DNA from: Vibrio ulleungensis
Lineage (GTDB): Bacteria; Pseudomonadota; Gammaproteobacteria; Enterobacterales; Vibrionaceae
DNA: 64,000 nucleotides
Direction: 5' to 3'
NCBI RefSeq assembly: GCF_016900875.1
Contig: NZ_JAFEUM010000008.1
Coordinates: 1 to 64,000, forward strand
Positions within the stretch are counted from its first letter, which is position 1. The number at the start of each line of letters is the position of its first letter. Positions 8,653 through 16,044 of the stretch are shown piece after piece. Below the pieces are notes generated by a model. It ran no database searches and was not told the DNA's origin. It saw nothing but the letters and a program-made list of their open reading frames with translations. Made by a program: the position numbers and the translations under genes.

Positions 8653-9500
8653 CTAAGTGATATTGGTTAACTTATTTCATTGGTGTGAGCGACGCTCTGA
8701 ACTAGCTGGTAACGAGATAATCAATCGTTCAATCGAGGGTGTTTGGTACTGATTGAGCGACTTTCTAGAACGTTTGGTGAAGTTGGATTGTGGCTCAAAT
8801 AAATGTTTTTATTAGATTTTTTAGTGATATTTTTCGTATGGTAGTTCAACTCCCTGTTTAATAGATAATGTTGTCAGGTAAGAAGAACTATCGATAGGGT
8901 CTAAAAATGGTTTAATATCCATTCATTTTTAACTGATTGAAGGTTTTAGAACCTTTGTTTAAACTTAAAATCACCACTTCTTCATTGTGAGCATTGTCAG
9001 GTTTAAATAACTATTTTAGATAATCAAATAGAAGCAGGTTGAACAATAGTGTTTCTACGAACGTATCATAATAAAGTTTTTTAAGTTCATAGACCCACTT
9101 AGATACATAGTACTTTATTCTTTCACTGTTCTGCTCTATGTTGTTTCTGAGAAATTCAATCTGAATAATTTTTGCGGCAATGTAAAGTTTACTTAATAAT
9201 GAAACCTCAGCGTGTCAGTGCATTTATTGTACATGAGCCTACTATTTACTTAGATTAAAAAGAGTCGTTGGTTCAATGATTTTTCGTAATACACAAAGAT
9301 TATTAAATACTGAAATTCATCTATTTTACTGTAGTGTATAAGAGCTAAATTTCGTTTTAGCTTTTCTTGTTCCTGTTATTAAATTGTGCCGAAGTCATTA
9401 AAGGCTAAAAGAACTGTAAAGTTAAAAAGAAAATGTTCACTACTTTATTATTAATAATTTTGTAACTAACTCCAACTCATCTGAATGTTTATCTTTTAAA
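8653..9500. other. AT-rich gene-free stretch
   Basis: About 850 bases of very AT-rich sequence with frequent stops in all frames. I found no ORF with a ribosome site, no tRNA-like fold and no clear repeat array. It separates the alkyl-sulfatase operon from the low-GC glycosyltransferase gene and may be decayed sequence marking the edge of the acquired D-arabinose cluster. Confidence 0.5.
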
Positions 9501-9540
9501 TAGACTGCCATTACTAATATTTATAATGGCAGTCTATAGA
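9501..9540 (-). terminator. Hairpin terminator of the gtrA-dprE1-dprE2-GT operon
   Basis: Perfect 13-bp inverted repeat (TAGACTGCCATTA / TAATGGCAGTCTA at 9501-9513 and 9524-9536) that directly abuts the stop codon at 9541. Downstream on the minus strand it is followed by TTTAAAAG, so the T-run is short. Confidence 0.6.
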
Positions 9541-10743
9541 CTAAGCCATATTATTTAATTTCCACTTAAAAAAAACAGGTTCAAAAATCGTTCTGTAGTT
9601 ATAGATTAAAAGTAAAATTAAAGCATAGTGAGCAATTACTTTAGTTATGAGAGTTGCAACTGCTAGATACTTGAACGAGTTGTGGTGAATAATTTGATTC
9701 AAAGAGGCTAGCACAAACTGGTGGCTCCAAAATAAAAAAACTATGATTATAATGCTTAGAATAGAAACTTTATTATTTAACTTTAATAAAGTAGGGATGG
9801 TTAGAAGTAAAAAAACAAGTCGATAATCATAGCTAGTTCCAATTATATAGGTTGCTATGTATATCAAGAGTCCTGATGTGAACATTATCAATTCGTGGTT
9901 GCTAAAATTGGTATAAGTTTTTTTGGGATTAATACGTATGAAATATAGAAATAAAAACGCAATAGAAATAAAAGAAAACAAATTCAATAGGTTCTGGTTA
10001 AAATGGTTACTTAGAGTTAAACTGTAGGTTTTCCATCCATACCCATAATATGAACTGGATACAGGAGTGGCTTTTCCTAAATCTATTATTTCAGGGTAAG
10101 TTGTTAAAATATATAAAGAAACTGGCAAGAAAATTAATAGGCCAATCTTTATAGACTTTAAATTAACTTTTTCAGTTAATGACGCAATAATCACCACAGG
10201 GAAGAATTTTACAGCGAACGCAAAGTAATAAGCAATCATTTGTATTATTCTGTTTTTATTAAAATAGCAGAATAGAGATACGAAAAAGAAAGCAACTTGG
10301 TCATTATTTCCTCTTTCTATTAGTAGTGCCACAACTGGTGAAAAAAGGAGTGGTAGATAAACTAAGAAGTCTATTCGGTTCCTGATCTTTAGTGTCAGGT
10401 ATGTTCCAATTGCGAATAGAATGAAAAATGAAACACCAAAGTATATAGTGTCTTTGTTATCTATATTTAAAATTGGAAATGTTAACCAAAAAGAAGGGTA
10501 GTTAAATGGTGGGATGGTTTGACCTTCATTGTTTACGAACAAATCCGATCTAGGATCTAAGCCTGATTCAATAAAGCTATTATAGTTAGTTACATTTCTG
10601 ATATCACCAAATGGATAAGTCATTGATGTAAAGTTAAACCCTGTATGGCTCCAGACATAGTGCCAATCAACAATTAGCCCTAATACAAGTATTAAACTAT
10701 ACCCGATAAAAAAAACTAAAAATAATTTTATAGATGCGCTCAC
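9541..10743 (-). CDS. Multi-pass GT87-like (DUF2029) glycosyltransferase, candidate D-arabinofuranosyltransferase
   Basis: 400 residues with roughly ten membrane helices. A periplasmic first loop (about 30-75, with Asp-containing VDWHYVW and LDPRSDLF) is followed by the ERGNNDQ motif near 145-151. That motif, in the form ERGNxD, is typical of the GT-C/DUF2029 (GT87) family, which transfers a sugar from a polyprenyl phosphate to an acceptor. Its ATG overlaps the dprE2-like stop by 4 bases (ATGA), so it is translationally coupled to the gene making the lipid-linked sugar. Codon use is much more AT-rich than in the flanking core genes. The acceptor cannot be read from the sequence. Confidence 0.7.
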   Translation of the reverse strand: MSASIKLFLVFFIGYSLILVLGLIVDWHYVWSHTGFNFTSMTYPFGDIRNVTNYNSFIESGLDPRSDLFVNNEGQTIPPFNYPSFWLTFPILNIDNKDTIYFGVSFFILFAIGTYLTLKIRNRIDFLVYLPLLFSPVVALLIERGNNDQVAFFFVSLFCYFNKNRIIQMIAYYFAFAVKFFPVVIIASLTEKVNLKSIKIGLLIFLPVSLYILTTYPEIIDLGKATPVSSSYYGYGWKTYSLTLSNHFNQNLLNLFSFISIAFLFLYFIRINPKKTYTNFSNHELIMFTSGLLIYIATYIIGTSYDYRLVFLLLTIPTLLKLNNKVSILSIIIIVFLFWSHQFVLASLNQIIHHNSFKYLAVATLITKVIAHYALILLLIYNYRTIFEPVFFKWKLNNMA

Positions 10744-11477
10744 AATTTCACCTTGTTAAAAATTACTTTTGGAACAATCTTAATAATCGTCATAATGACA
10801 AACCAAAAAGCAGGTGTGTAAGAAAAAGTGACCTTATTACTTATTCTTTTCTTGATAATCAGAGCGACTTTTTCAGGCTTTGCCCAAAGCACACCTTTAT
10901 CAAACTCAGCTGTCATTGGCGTATCAACAAATCCAGGCTTGATATCCAGGACGTGAACACCGGATTTACTAAGCCTCTGAGCGAGTCCTTGTAAATAAGT
11001 AGAAACCATCCCTTTTGCTGCGCCGTATACGTAATTTGACTGACGACCTCTGTCACCTGCAACGCTGGTAATAACCGTTATGTTTCCTGATTTTTGTTGC
11101 TCCATTTTCGTTGCTGCATAAGTGAGAAGTGAAATTACACTGATACCATTGGTATTTAACTCTTCAATGGCCTTCATTGAATTAGTTTGGCAAAGCTCTT
11201 GATTGGGCAGGCTTCCGTAAGCCACAAGCAGTACATCAACACGACTTAAAGCATCGAACGCTTGATCAATAAGAACTTGATGCGAGTCAAACTGATTCGC
11301 ATCAAAATGTGCAGTATGAATGGTGTTAGCACCTCTTACCACAAGGTCTTGCTTGATTATGTCGAGTCTTGAAGTATCTCTAGCAATAAGATAGAGATTA
11401 GCTTTTTCTTTGGCGTATAGCTTGGCAACTTCTCTTGCCATTGCAGAAGTTGCTCCAATAATGATAATGTTTTGCAC
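10740..11477 (-). CDS. DprE2-like short-chain reductase (decaprenyl-phosphoryl-2-keto-ribose reductase type)
   Basis: 245-residue short-chain dehydrogenase. The nucleotide-binding turn IIIGATSAMAREVAKLYA is at the N-terminus (the GATSAMA form seen in DprE2 rather than the usual TGxxxGIG). The catalytic serine is at about 138 in TSVAGDRG and the YxxxK pair at 151/155 (YGAAK). In mycobacteria DprE2 reduces the 2-keto intermediate made by DprE1, completing the ribose-to-arabinose epimerisation on a polyprenyl phosphate. It lies 5 bases after the dprE1-like gene and overlaps the glycosyltransferase gene. Calling it DprE2 rather than a generic SDR rests on the motif form and the context. Confidence 0.8.
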   Translation of the reverse strand: MQNIIIIGATSAMAREVAKLYAKEKANLYLIARDTSRLDIIKQDLVVRGANTIHTAHFDANQFDSHQVLIDQAFDALSRVDVLLVAYGSLPNQELCQTNSMKAIEELNTNGISVISLLTYAATKMEQQKSGNITVITSVAGDRGRQSNYVYGAAKGMVSTYLQGLAQRLSKSGVHVLDIKPGFVDTPMTAEFDKGVLWAKPEKVALIIKKRISNKVTFSYTPAFWFVIMTIIKIVPKVIFNKVKL

Positions 11478-11482
11478 GATAT

Positions 11483-12772
11483 TTATAGTCCTATCCGTTT
11501 AGACTGGAGCGAGTGATAAAGTTCATCTACTCCATATTCTTTTCTTACTGCTTGGAATTCTTCCCATTGAGGGTATCCCGCTTTAAACATCTCTGCTGAC
11601 ATTCTGACATCTTTCGACAGATACAAACGGCCTTTATATTTTCTCACTATGATGTCTAGTCGATCGAGCAAAGAAAATAGCTTGTCGTTTAACTTGAAAT
11701 CAAGCGCTAAGGTATAGCCTTCCATTGGGAAAGATAAGTGGTTTCTGTTACCTTCACCTAAAATCTTTAATACCGCAAGGAATGACCCTTGCTTTGATTC
11801 GGCAATAGCAGCAAGGATTTCGGTCAGTCCTTCTTTCCCTGCTTCTTTAGGAATAACAAACTGGTATTGGGTAAAACCATTGCCACCGTACATACGGTTC
11901 CAGTTATTGATGCTATCAAGTGGGTAGAAGAAGGGGTCATAGTGAACAGTATTGTTCACTTCCTCTTTCAGTTGCTTGTTATAATAGGCTGAGTTAAATG
12001 CCTGTATGGTGTATTTGTTCAACAAAAAAGAAGGCATATCACACGGCATATTCAGTAAGCCGTTTTTATGAGTGGTCAGTTTGCCTTTATCTGCGTGCTC
12101 ACCCAACATCAGTAATGAACGACCAAGGTTATCGTCTGTGGATAAGCAGTCAATCCACGCAACCGAGTAGGTCACGTTTCTATAGTGCTCAAATAGTGCT
12201 AAAGCGGTTTCAAGATTTTTAGCTTTAACTACTTTTTGATTAATGTAGGCACTGGTTATCGGTTTTAATTTGAATGCTGCCTCTGTGATAACTCCAGTTA
12301 ATCCCATACCACCACAAGTGGCTAGGAATAAATCAGGATTATCTTCTTTTGAGCAAGTGATTTTTTGTTCGTTAGTAATTAGAGTTATTGAAATAACATG
12401 ATCACAAAAACTGCCTTCAAGGTGGTGATTTTTTCCGTGAACATCACTGGCTATTGCGCCACCAACGGTAACAAACTTGGTTCCGGGCGTAACCGACAGG
12501 AACCAGCCTTTAGGGACGAAGTTTAGTAATATTTCGTCAAGTGAAACTCCAGCTTCACAGAGGAGTATCCCTGTATCTTCATCAAAAGAGATAAAGTGAT
12601 TCAACTGTTCGCTGACTATGATATTTTCCGAAAGTGCGCTGTCACCATAGCTACGACCTAAGCCTCGTGCTATTCCGCAATGCAGTTCATTCACTAGGTT
12701 GTGACTTGTTGAAGGTGTGTTGATATTCGCATCAATGAGTGGGTATTTTCCCCAACTAGTTATTTTTTTCAT
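11483..12772 (-). CDS. DprE1-like FAD oxidase (decaprenyl-phosphoryl-ribose 2'-oxidase type)
   Basis: 429 residues. The FAD-binding segment RGLGRSYGDSA is at 36-46, with PGTKFVTVGGAIASDVHGKNHH at about 96-117 (the HGKNHH stretch carries the FAD/active-site loop) and GGMGLTGVI at 154-162. The C-terminal D-arabinono-1,4-lactone-oxidase-like part ends with a Lys/Tyr-rich YLSKDVRMSAE segment. Mycobacterial DprE1 oxidises the C2 hydroxyl of polyprenyl-phosphoryl ribose. In the segment matching the benzothiazinone-target cysteine (FPMxGWNxCVDF from memory) this protein has FPMEGYTLALDF, with Ala at about 357. It starts 1 base after the gtrA-like stop. Confidence 0.85.
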   Translation of the reverse strand: MKKITSWGKYPLIDANINTPSTSHNLVNELHCGIARGLGRSYGDSALSENIIVSEQLNHFISFDEDTGILLCEAGVSLDEILLNFVPKGWFLSVTPGTKFVTVGGAIASDVHGKNHHLEGSFCDHVISITLITNEQKITCSKEDNPDLFLATCGGMGLTGVITEAAFKLKPITSAYINQKVVKAKNLETALALFEHYRNVTYSVAWIDCLSTDDNLGRSLLMLGEHADKGKLTTHKNGLLNMPCDMPSFLLNKYTIQAFNSAYYNKQLKEEVNNTVHYDPFFYPLDSINNWNRMYGGNGFTQYQFVIPKEAGKEGLTEILAAIAESKQGSFLAVLKILGEGNRNHLSFPMEGYTLALDFKLNDKLFSLLDRLDIIVRKYKGRLYLSKDVRMSAEMFKAGYPQWEEFQAVRKEYGVDELYHSLQSKRIGL

Positions 12773-12773
12773 T

Positions 12774-13169
12774 CTAACGCTCTATAAATACATATTTTTT
12801 ATCTAAGTAGTACTTAGTGATATAACCAATGCTCAGTCCTATCACTGCGCCTACATAGCGCATAGTTTTGGTTCCAAACCATAGGTCAAAGGTATACTCT
12901 GTAACCCAGAAAAGGACAGTTGTGATAACACCCATTAGGCTGTAGAAAAAGAAGGTAGTCACATCTTGCTTTTGGTTTTTAGTTTCAAACCTAAAAATAA
13001 ACTTCTTGTCTAATAAGTACTTAACAACCAAACCAGCCAACGTGCCCGTTAACATGCTGACTATGATTTCATGTTCATACTTAAAAAAGATTGATGTAAT
13101 TTCTTGTGTGAAAAGATTTACAATGGTCGCTACGATTGCAAAAGCGATATAAAGCATACTTTTAGTCAT
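12774..13169 (-). CDS. GtrA-family small membrane protein
   Basis: 131 residues with four membrane helices and the C-terminal YITKYYLDKKYVF typical of GtrA proteins. GtrA members move or hold polyprenyl-linked sugars at the inner membrane. The mycobacterial member Rv3789 is encoded beside dprE1 and dprE2 and has been proposed to act on decaprenyl-phosphoryl arabinose, and here too the gene directly precedes the dprE1-like gene (1-base gap). It is the first gene of the minus-strand operon and its start lies about 40 bases from the 11-bp repeat array. Confidence 0.85.
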   Translation of the reverse strand: MTKSMLYIAFAIVATIVNLFTQEITSIFFKYEHEIIVSMLTGTLAGLVVKYLLDKKFIFRFETKNQKQDVTTFFFYSLMGVITTVLFWVTEYTFDLWFGTKTMRYVGAVIGLSIGYITKYYLDKKYVFIER

Positions 13170-13206
13170 TATATTTACATTGATTTTAATAATCTATCAG
13201 CATATC

Positions 13207-13261
13207 ATTTCGCCTAGATTTCGCCTAGATTTCGCCTAGATTTCGCCTAGATTTCGCCTAG
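13207..13261. repeat. Five perfect copies of an 11-bp tandem repeat in a divergent promoter
   Basis: The unit ATTTCGCCTAG occurs five times without any change (starts at 13207, 13218, 13229, 13240 and 13251). It lies between the divergent gtrA-like gene (ATG at 13169) and the ubiA-like gene (ATG at 13283). Each unit is about one turn of DNA helix, so gain or loss would move promoter parts by whole turns. Perfect identity suggests recent expansion by replication slippage. Confidence 0.95.
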
Positions 13262-13282
13262 ATGCTATTAAGAAGAATTAAA

Positions 13283-14128
13283 ATGTCCAAATTACCTCCA
13301 CTAGTACGTCTAATGCGACCTAAGCAGTGGGTAAAAAACACCTTTGTTTTTGCGCCTTTACTTTTCTCTGGGCTATTCACTGATGCGCTATCCGTTCAGC
13401 ATTGTCTATCTGCCTTTATTATTTTTTGTTTAGCTTCATCAGCAACTTATGTGCTAAACGATTATAACGATATTGAAAATGACAGAAAACATCCTGTGAA
13501 GTCTAGAACCAGACCGCTCGCATCGGGCGAAGTGAGTAAACCTCAAGCTCGCATTTTGATGATCGTTTTGTATAGTATTGTAGCTCTATCAGCATTGGTT
13601 TACCCCAAAGTAGTAGCTGTAGTTGCAGCGTACTTGCTACTAAATGTAGCGTATACTTTCTACCTCAAACATCAACCTGTATTAGATATTTTTACGATAG
13701 CGACAGGTTTTGTGTTGCGAGTATATGCTGGGGCAGTTTCATTAGACGTACCACTTTCTTCTTGGATGTTTATCACCACGCTTTCCCTAGCACTTTTCTT
13801 AGCAGCAATAAAGAGACGACAAGAGTTGATGAAAAGCGGTAACAAAGCACGAAGTGTATTGCAGTTTTACACCATAGAGTTAGTTGATAAATATGCCGAA
13901 ATGTCAGCAACTTGTGCCATCTTATTCTATAGCTTATTTGTTATTTCAGATAAACCAGATATGGTGTATACCATTCCATTCGTTTTATTTGGCTTATATC
14001 GTTACTGGTTTATTGTAGAGTCAAATGATTCAGGTGAATCACCAACAGACGCCTTGTTTGCCGACCTATGGCTCCAATTAACCATTATCGGTTGGATTGG
14101 TGCTTGTTTCTATTCAATTGCGGTTTAG
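13283..14128 (+). CDS. UbiA-family polyprenyl-phosphate phosphoribosyltransferase (DPPR synthase type)
   Basis: 281 residues from the ATG at 13283 (an in-frame ATG at 13262 lies at the end of the repeat array). The RPKQWVKN start and the motif NDYNDIENDRKHP at 59-71, followed by KSRTRPLASG, are specific for the DPPR-synthase branch (Rv3806c type) of UbiA transferases. This branch joins 5-phosphoribose from PRPP to a polyprenyl phosphate. Eight or nine membrane helices fill the rest. It heads the plus-strand operon, 15 bases before the PAP2-like phosphatase gene. Here the lipid carrier is probably undecaprenyl phosphate. Confidence 0.88.
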   Translation: MSKLPPLVRLMRPKQWVKNTFVFAPLLFSGLFTDALSVQHCLSAFIIFCLASSATYVLNDYNDIENDRKHPVKSRTRPLASGEVSKPQARILMIVLYSIVALSALVYPKVVAVVAAYLLLNVAYTFYLKHQPVLDIFTIATGFVLRVYAGAVSLDVPLSSWMFITTLSLALFLAAIKRRQELMKSGNKARSVLQFYTIELVDKYAEMSATCAILFYSLFVISDKPDMVYTIPFVLFGLYRYWFIVESNDSGESPTDALFADLWLQLTIIGWIGACFYSIAV

Positions 14129-14143
14129 ATAAAGGAGAATCTT

Positions 14144-14563
14144 TTGGACCTGAGTTATCTTATTACGCCTTTTTTTGCGTGGTTAGTGGCTGGCTGTGTA
14201 AAGTTTGCTATTAATTCCATTCGAGCAAAACGACTAGCTTTCGATTTAATTGGCTACGGTGGTATGCCCAGCAATCATAGTAGTATCGTGAGTAGTGCTG
14301 CTGCGATTATTGCATTTAATGAAGGGTTTCAAGAGCCTGCTTTAGTTGTCGCTATAGCACTTGCATTTATTGTCATTCTTGATGCAAGTAGTTTAAGGCA
14401 GCAAGTGGGTAAGCACGCTCAAGCCATTAATGTACTGAATAAAGATAAAGTGGAAAAGCCTTTAAGAGAGCGGATGGGGCATACTCGGCTAGAGATTTTA
14501 GCAGGTATCGTCACTGGTATTGCTTCAGCATGGTGTGTGCATAATATATTCACTTTTGTCTAG
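14144..14563 (+). CDS. Divergent PAP2-family (DUF212) membrane phosphatase
   Basis: 139 residues, TTG start with AAAGGAG seven bases upstream. The GGMPSNHSS motif at about 42-50 and the D-x-S-S-L-R-Q-Q-V-G-K-H-A segment are those of the DUF212 divergent PAP2 family. The conserved RLEILAGIVTG helix closes the protein. In mycobacteria a PAP2-type enzyme (Rv3807c) is the proposed phosphatase removing the 5'-phosphate from polyprenyl-phosphoryl-5-phosphoribose, and it adjoins the DPPR synthase gene. The same adjacency here suggests the same step. The phosphatase activity of DUF212 proteins is inferred from the fold. Confidence 0.8.
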   Translation: MDLSYLITPFFAWLVAGCVKFAINSIRAKRLAFDLIGYGGMPSNHSSIVSSAAAIIAFNEGFQEPALVVAIALAFIVILDASSLRQQVGKHAQAINVLNKDKVEKPLRERMGHTRLEILAGIVTGIASAWCVHNIFTFV

Positions 14564-14581
14564 GGTAATGCAATACAGCCA

Positions 14582-15511
14582 ATGAGAATCAAATTTTATG
14601 TTCAGAAATTAAAACGCCTGTATTTATGGTTGGCTCTAGGCTTTGTTATTTATATTGCATGGACGCACTCATCAGATTTTAGTGGTGCGATAGGCTCTAT
14701 ACAGTCGCTTCCAGTCGGATTAGTGATATTGTGTTTGATGCTCTCTGGGTTGAGTTATTCTTGCCGCTCTCTTCGTTGGTTAGGGTATATGCGCCAAATA
14801 GAGCAAAAAGCTTCGATATATCTGCATATTCTCATTTATCTTTCAGGCTTTGCTTTTACAGCATCACCCGGTAAAACTGGGGAGTTAATGAGGGGTACCC
14901 ACCTTAATGAGTTAGGTATTCAATTTCGATACACCTTTTTAAGCTTTATGTCAGAGCGTTTACTTGATGTTATTGTCGTTTTACTATTAGGCACTTATTT
15001 TCTTATTAAACATTTTAATCTTGCTTTTAGTTCGTTGTCACTTGTAATGCTCTTCTTGCCTTTTATTATTGTACTGTTGCTACACGTGCTGCCTAATTTG
15101 GCTTCAAGTAAATCGTGGTTTTTTCCAATTGTGATACTGAGAGGTTTGTGGCGACTGCCAGTCGCTCTGAAGAGTCAACTCTTCACACTTGTAGCGTGGA
15201 CAGCCCAAGGGCTGATCTTGTATCTAATGTTGATTAACTTCGGTGTTGAAATCAGTATTGCTATGGCAGTAAGTATTTATTGTCTAAGTCTGTTGATAGG
15301 CGCGGCATCACTTTTCCCAGGTGGTATTGGGGTAACAGAGGTTGGAATGATTTGGCTTTTGACAAAGGTTGACGTTGGCAGTGATATTGCAATCATCACT
15401 TCACTTTTAACAAGAATGTTGACGTTGTGGCCTGCTATGTTGATTGGATTAGCCTGTGCTTTTGTCTTGAAAAAATCAAAAGCTGGGTTTTTCGTTTCGT
15501 CAAGGATCTAA
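14582..15511 (+). CDS. Flippase-like integral membrane protein (UPF0104 / LPG synthase TM family)
   Basis: 309 residues with about eight membrane helices. The motif SPGKTGELMRG (about 98-108) and the GGIGVTEVGMIWLL segment near 245-258 are hallmarks of the lysylphosphatidylglycerol-synthase membrane domain family (also called AglD-like or UPF0104). Members often occur with polyprenyl-sugar pathways and are suspected transporters or synthases of lipid-linked sugars. It is the last gene of the plus-strand operon, 18 bases after the phosphatase, with a weak ribosome site. A lipid-sugar flipping role is a guess from context. Confidence 0.75.
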   Translation: MRIKFYVQKLKRLYLWLALGFVIYIAWTHSSDFSGAIGSIQSLPVGLVILCLMLSGLSYSCRSLRWLGYMRQIEQKASIYLHILIYLSGFAFTASPGKTGELMRGTHLNELGIQFRYTFLSFMSERLLDVIVVLLLGTYFLIKHFNLAFSSLSLVMLFLPFIIVLLLHVLPNLASSKSWFFPIVILRGLWRLPVALKSQLFTLVAWTAQGLILYLMLINFGVEISIAMAVSIYCLSLLIGAASLFPGGIGVTEVGMIWLLTKVDVGSDIAIITSLLTRMLTLWPAMLIGLACAFVLKKSKAGFFVSSRI

Positions 15512-15788
15512 ACTTTTTACAGCCCACATATCTAAATAGTTATTAGGCAAAACAGCTTCAAAAGGACAAAGGTATTAATTCATAGTTGTGTTGTGATTCC
15601 TTTGCTTCTTATCTTGATTTTTTAGTTCTTTTTTGCGCTCGATATTTCGCTTAGAATATTTAGTGGGCGCACTGGCAAAAGGTAAAAAACATTTTATCTG
15701 TTGATATATTTAATTTTTTGTGGTCATTGTTTGGGTCACCTGAATAACTAAACCTGAGATATTTAAGATACTTCGCGGTGAATTAAAG
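15512..15788. other. Intergenic region between the D-arabinose cluster and the island
   Basis: About 280 AT-rich bases with no ORF supported by a ribosome site. It separates the last gene of the plus-strand D-arabinose operon from the island's left attachment site. Confidence 0.4.
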
Positions 15789-15824
15789 AAAAAGCCTGTA
15801 AATTTTTGATTTACAGGCTTTTTT
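15789..15824. terminator. Strong hairpin terminator beside the island's left att site
   Basis: Stem AAAGCCTGTAAAT/ATTTACAGGCTTT with a 5-base loop, flanked by A-run and T-run so it can work on both strands. On the minus strand it follows the ssrA-3'-end-like sequence at 15825-15850, so it may be the original ssrA terminator displaced by the island. On the plus strand it could end the flippase-like transcript. Confidence 0.75.
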
Positions 15825-15850
15825 AATTGGTGGGCTGGCGTAAGTTGAAT
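15825..15850. other. Left attachment site of the ssrA island (diverged copy)
   Basis: AATTGGTGG-GCTGGCG..AGTTGAA matches the ssrA 3' end at 30107-30132 (AATTGGTGGAGCTGGCGGGAGTTGAAC on the plus strand) except for one missing A and two changed bases. The intact ssrA end is at the other side of the island, as expected if the element rebuilds the gene on insertion. Confidence 0.65.
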
Positions 15851-15902
15851 CTAGCATTCAATTTGTTGATTTGTAATGTTTTTAATGTTGTTGACTTTAC
15901 TC

Positions 15903-15929
15903 TTGGTTACTAATTTGGTTACTAAAAGT
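15903..15929. repeat. Left arm-type integrase repeats
   Basis: Two direct copies of TTGGTTACTAA (15903-15913 and 15915-15925). The second extends to TTGGTTACTAAAAGT (15915-15929), identical to 29988-30002 at the other end. Likely integrase or excisionase binding sites. Confidence 0.6.
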
Positions 15930-16044
15930 TGTAGGCCAACATGTTAGTTTTATGTTTTAGATTCCACATTGCTTAGTAGTGTCTCTATGAAAGTGACCAT
16001 CTTTGCTCGATCACTTGTGGGTAAGATACTATTCCTCATGTTTG

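Noticed and set aside
13207..13261. CRISPR-like array
   Set aside because: The 11-bp units are directly adjacent with no spacers and no cas genes are present.
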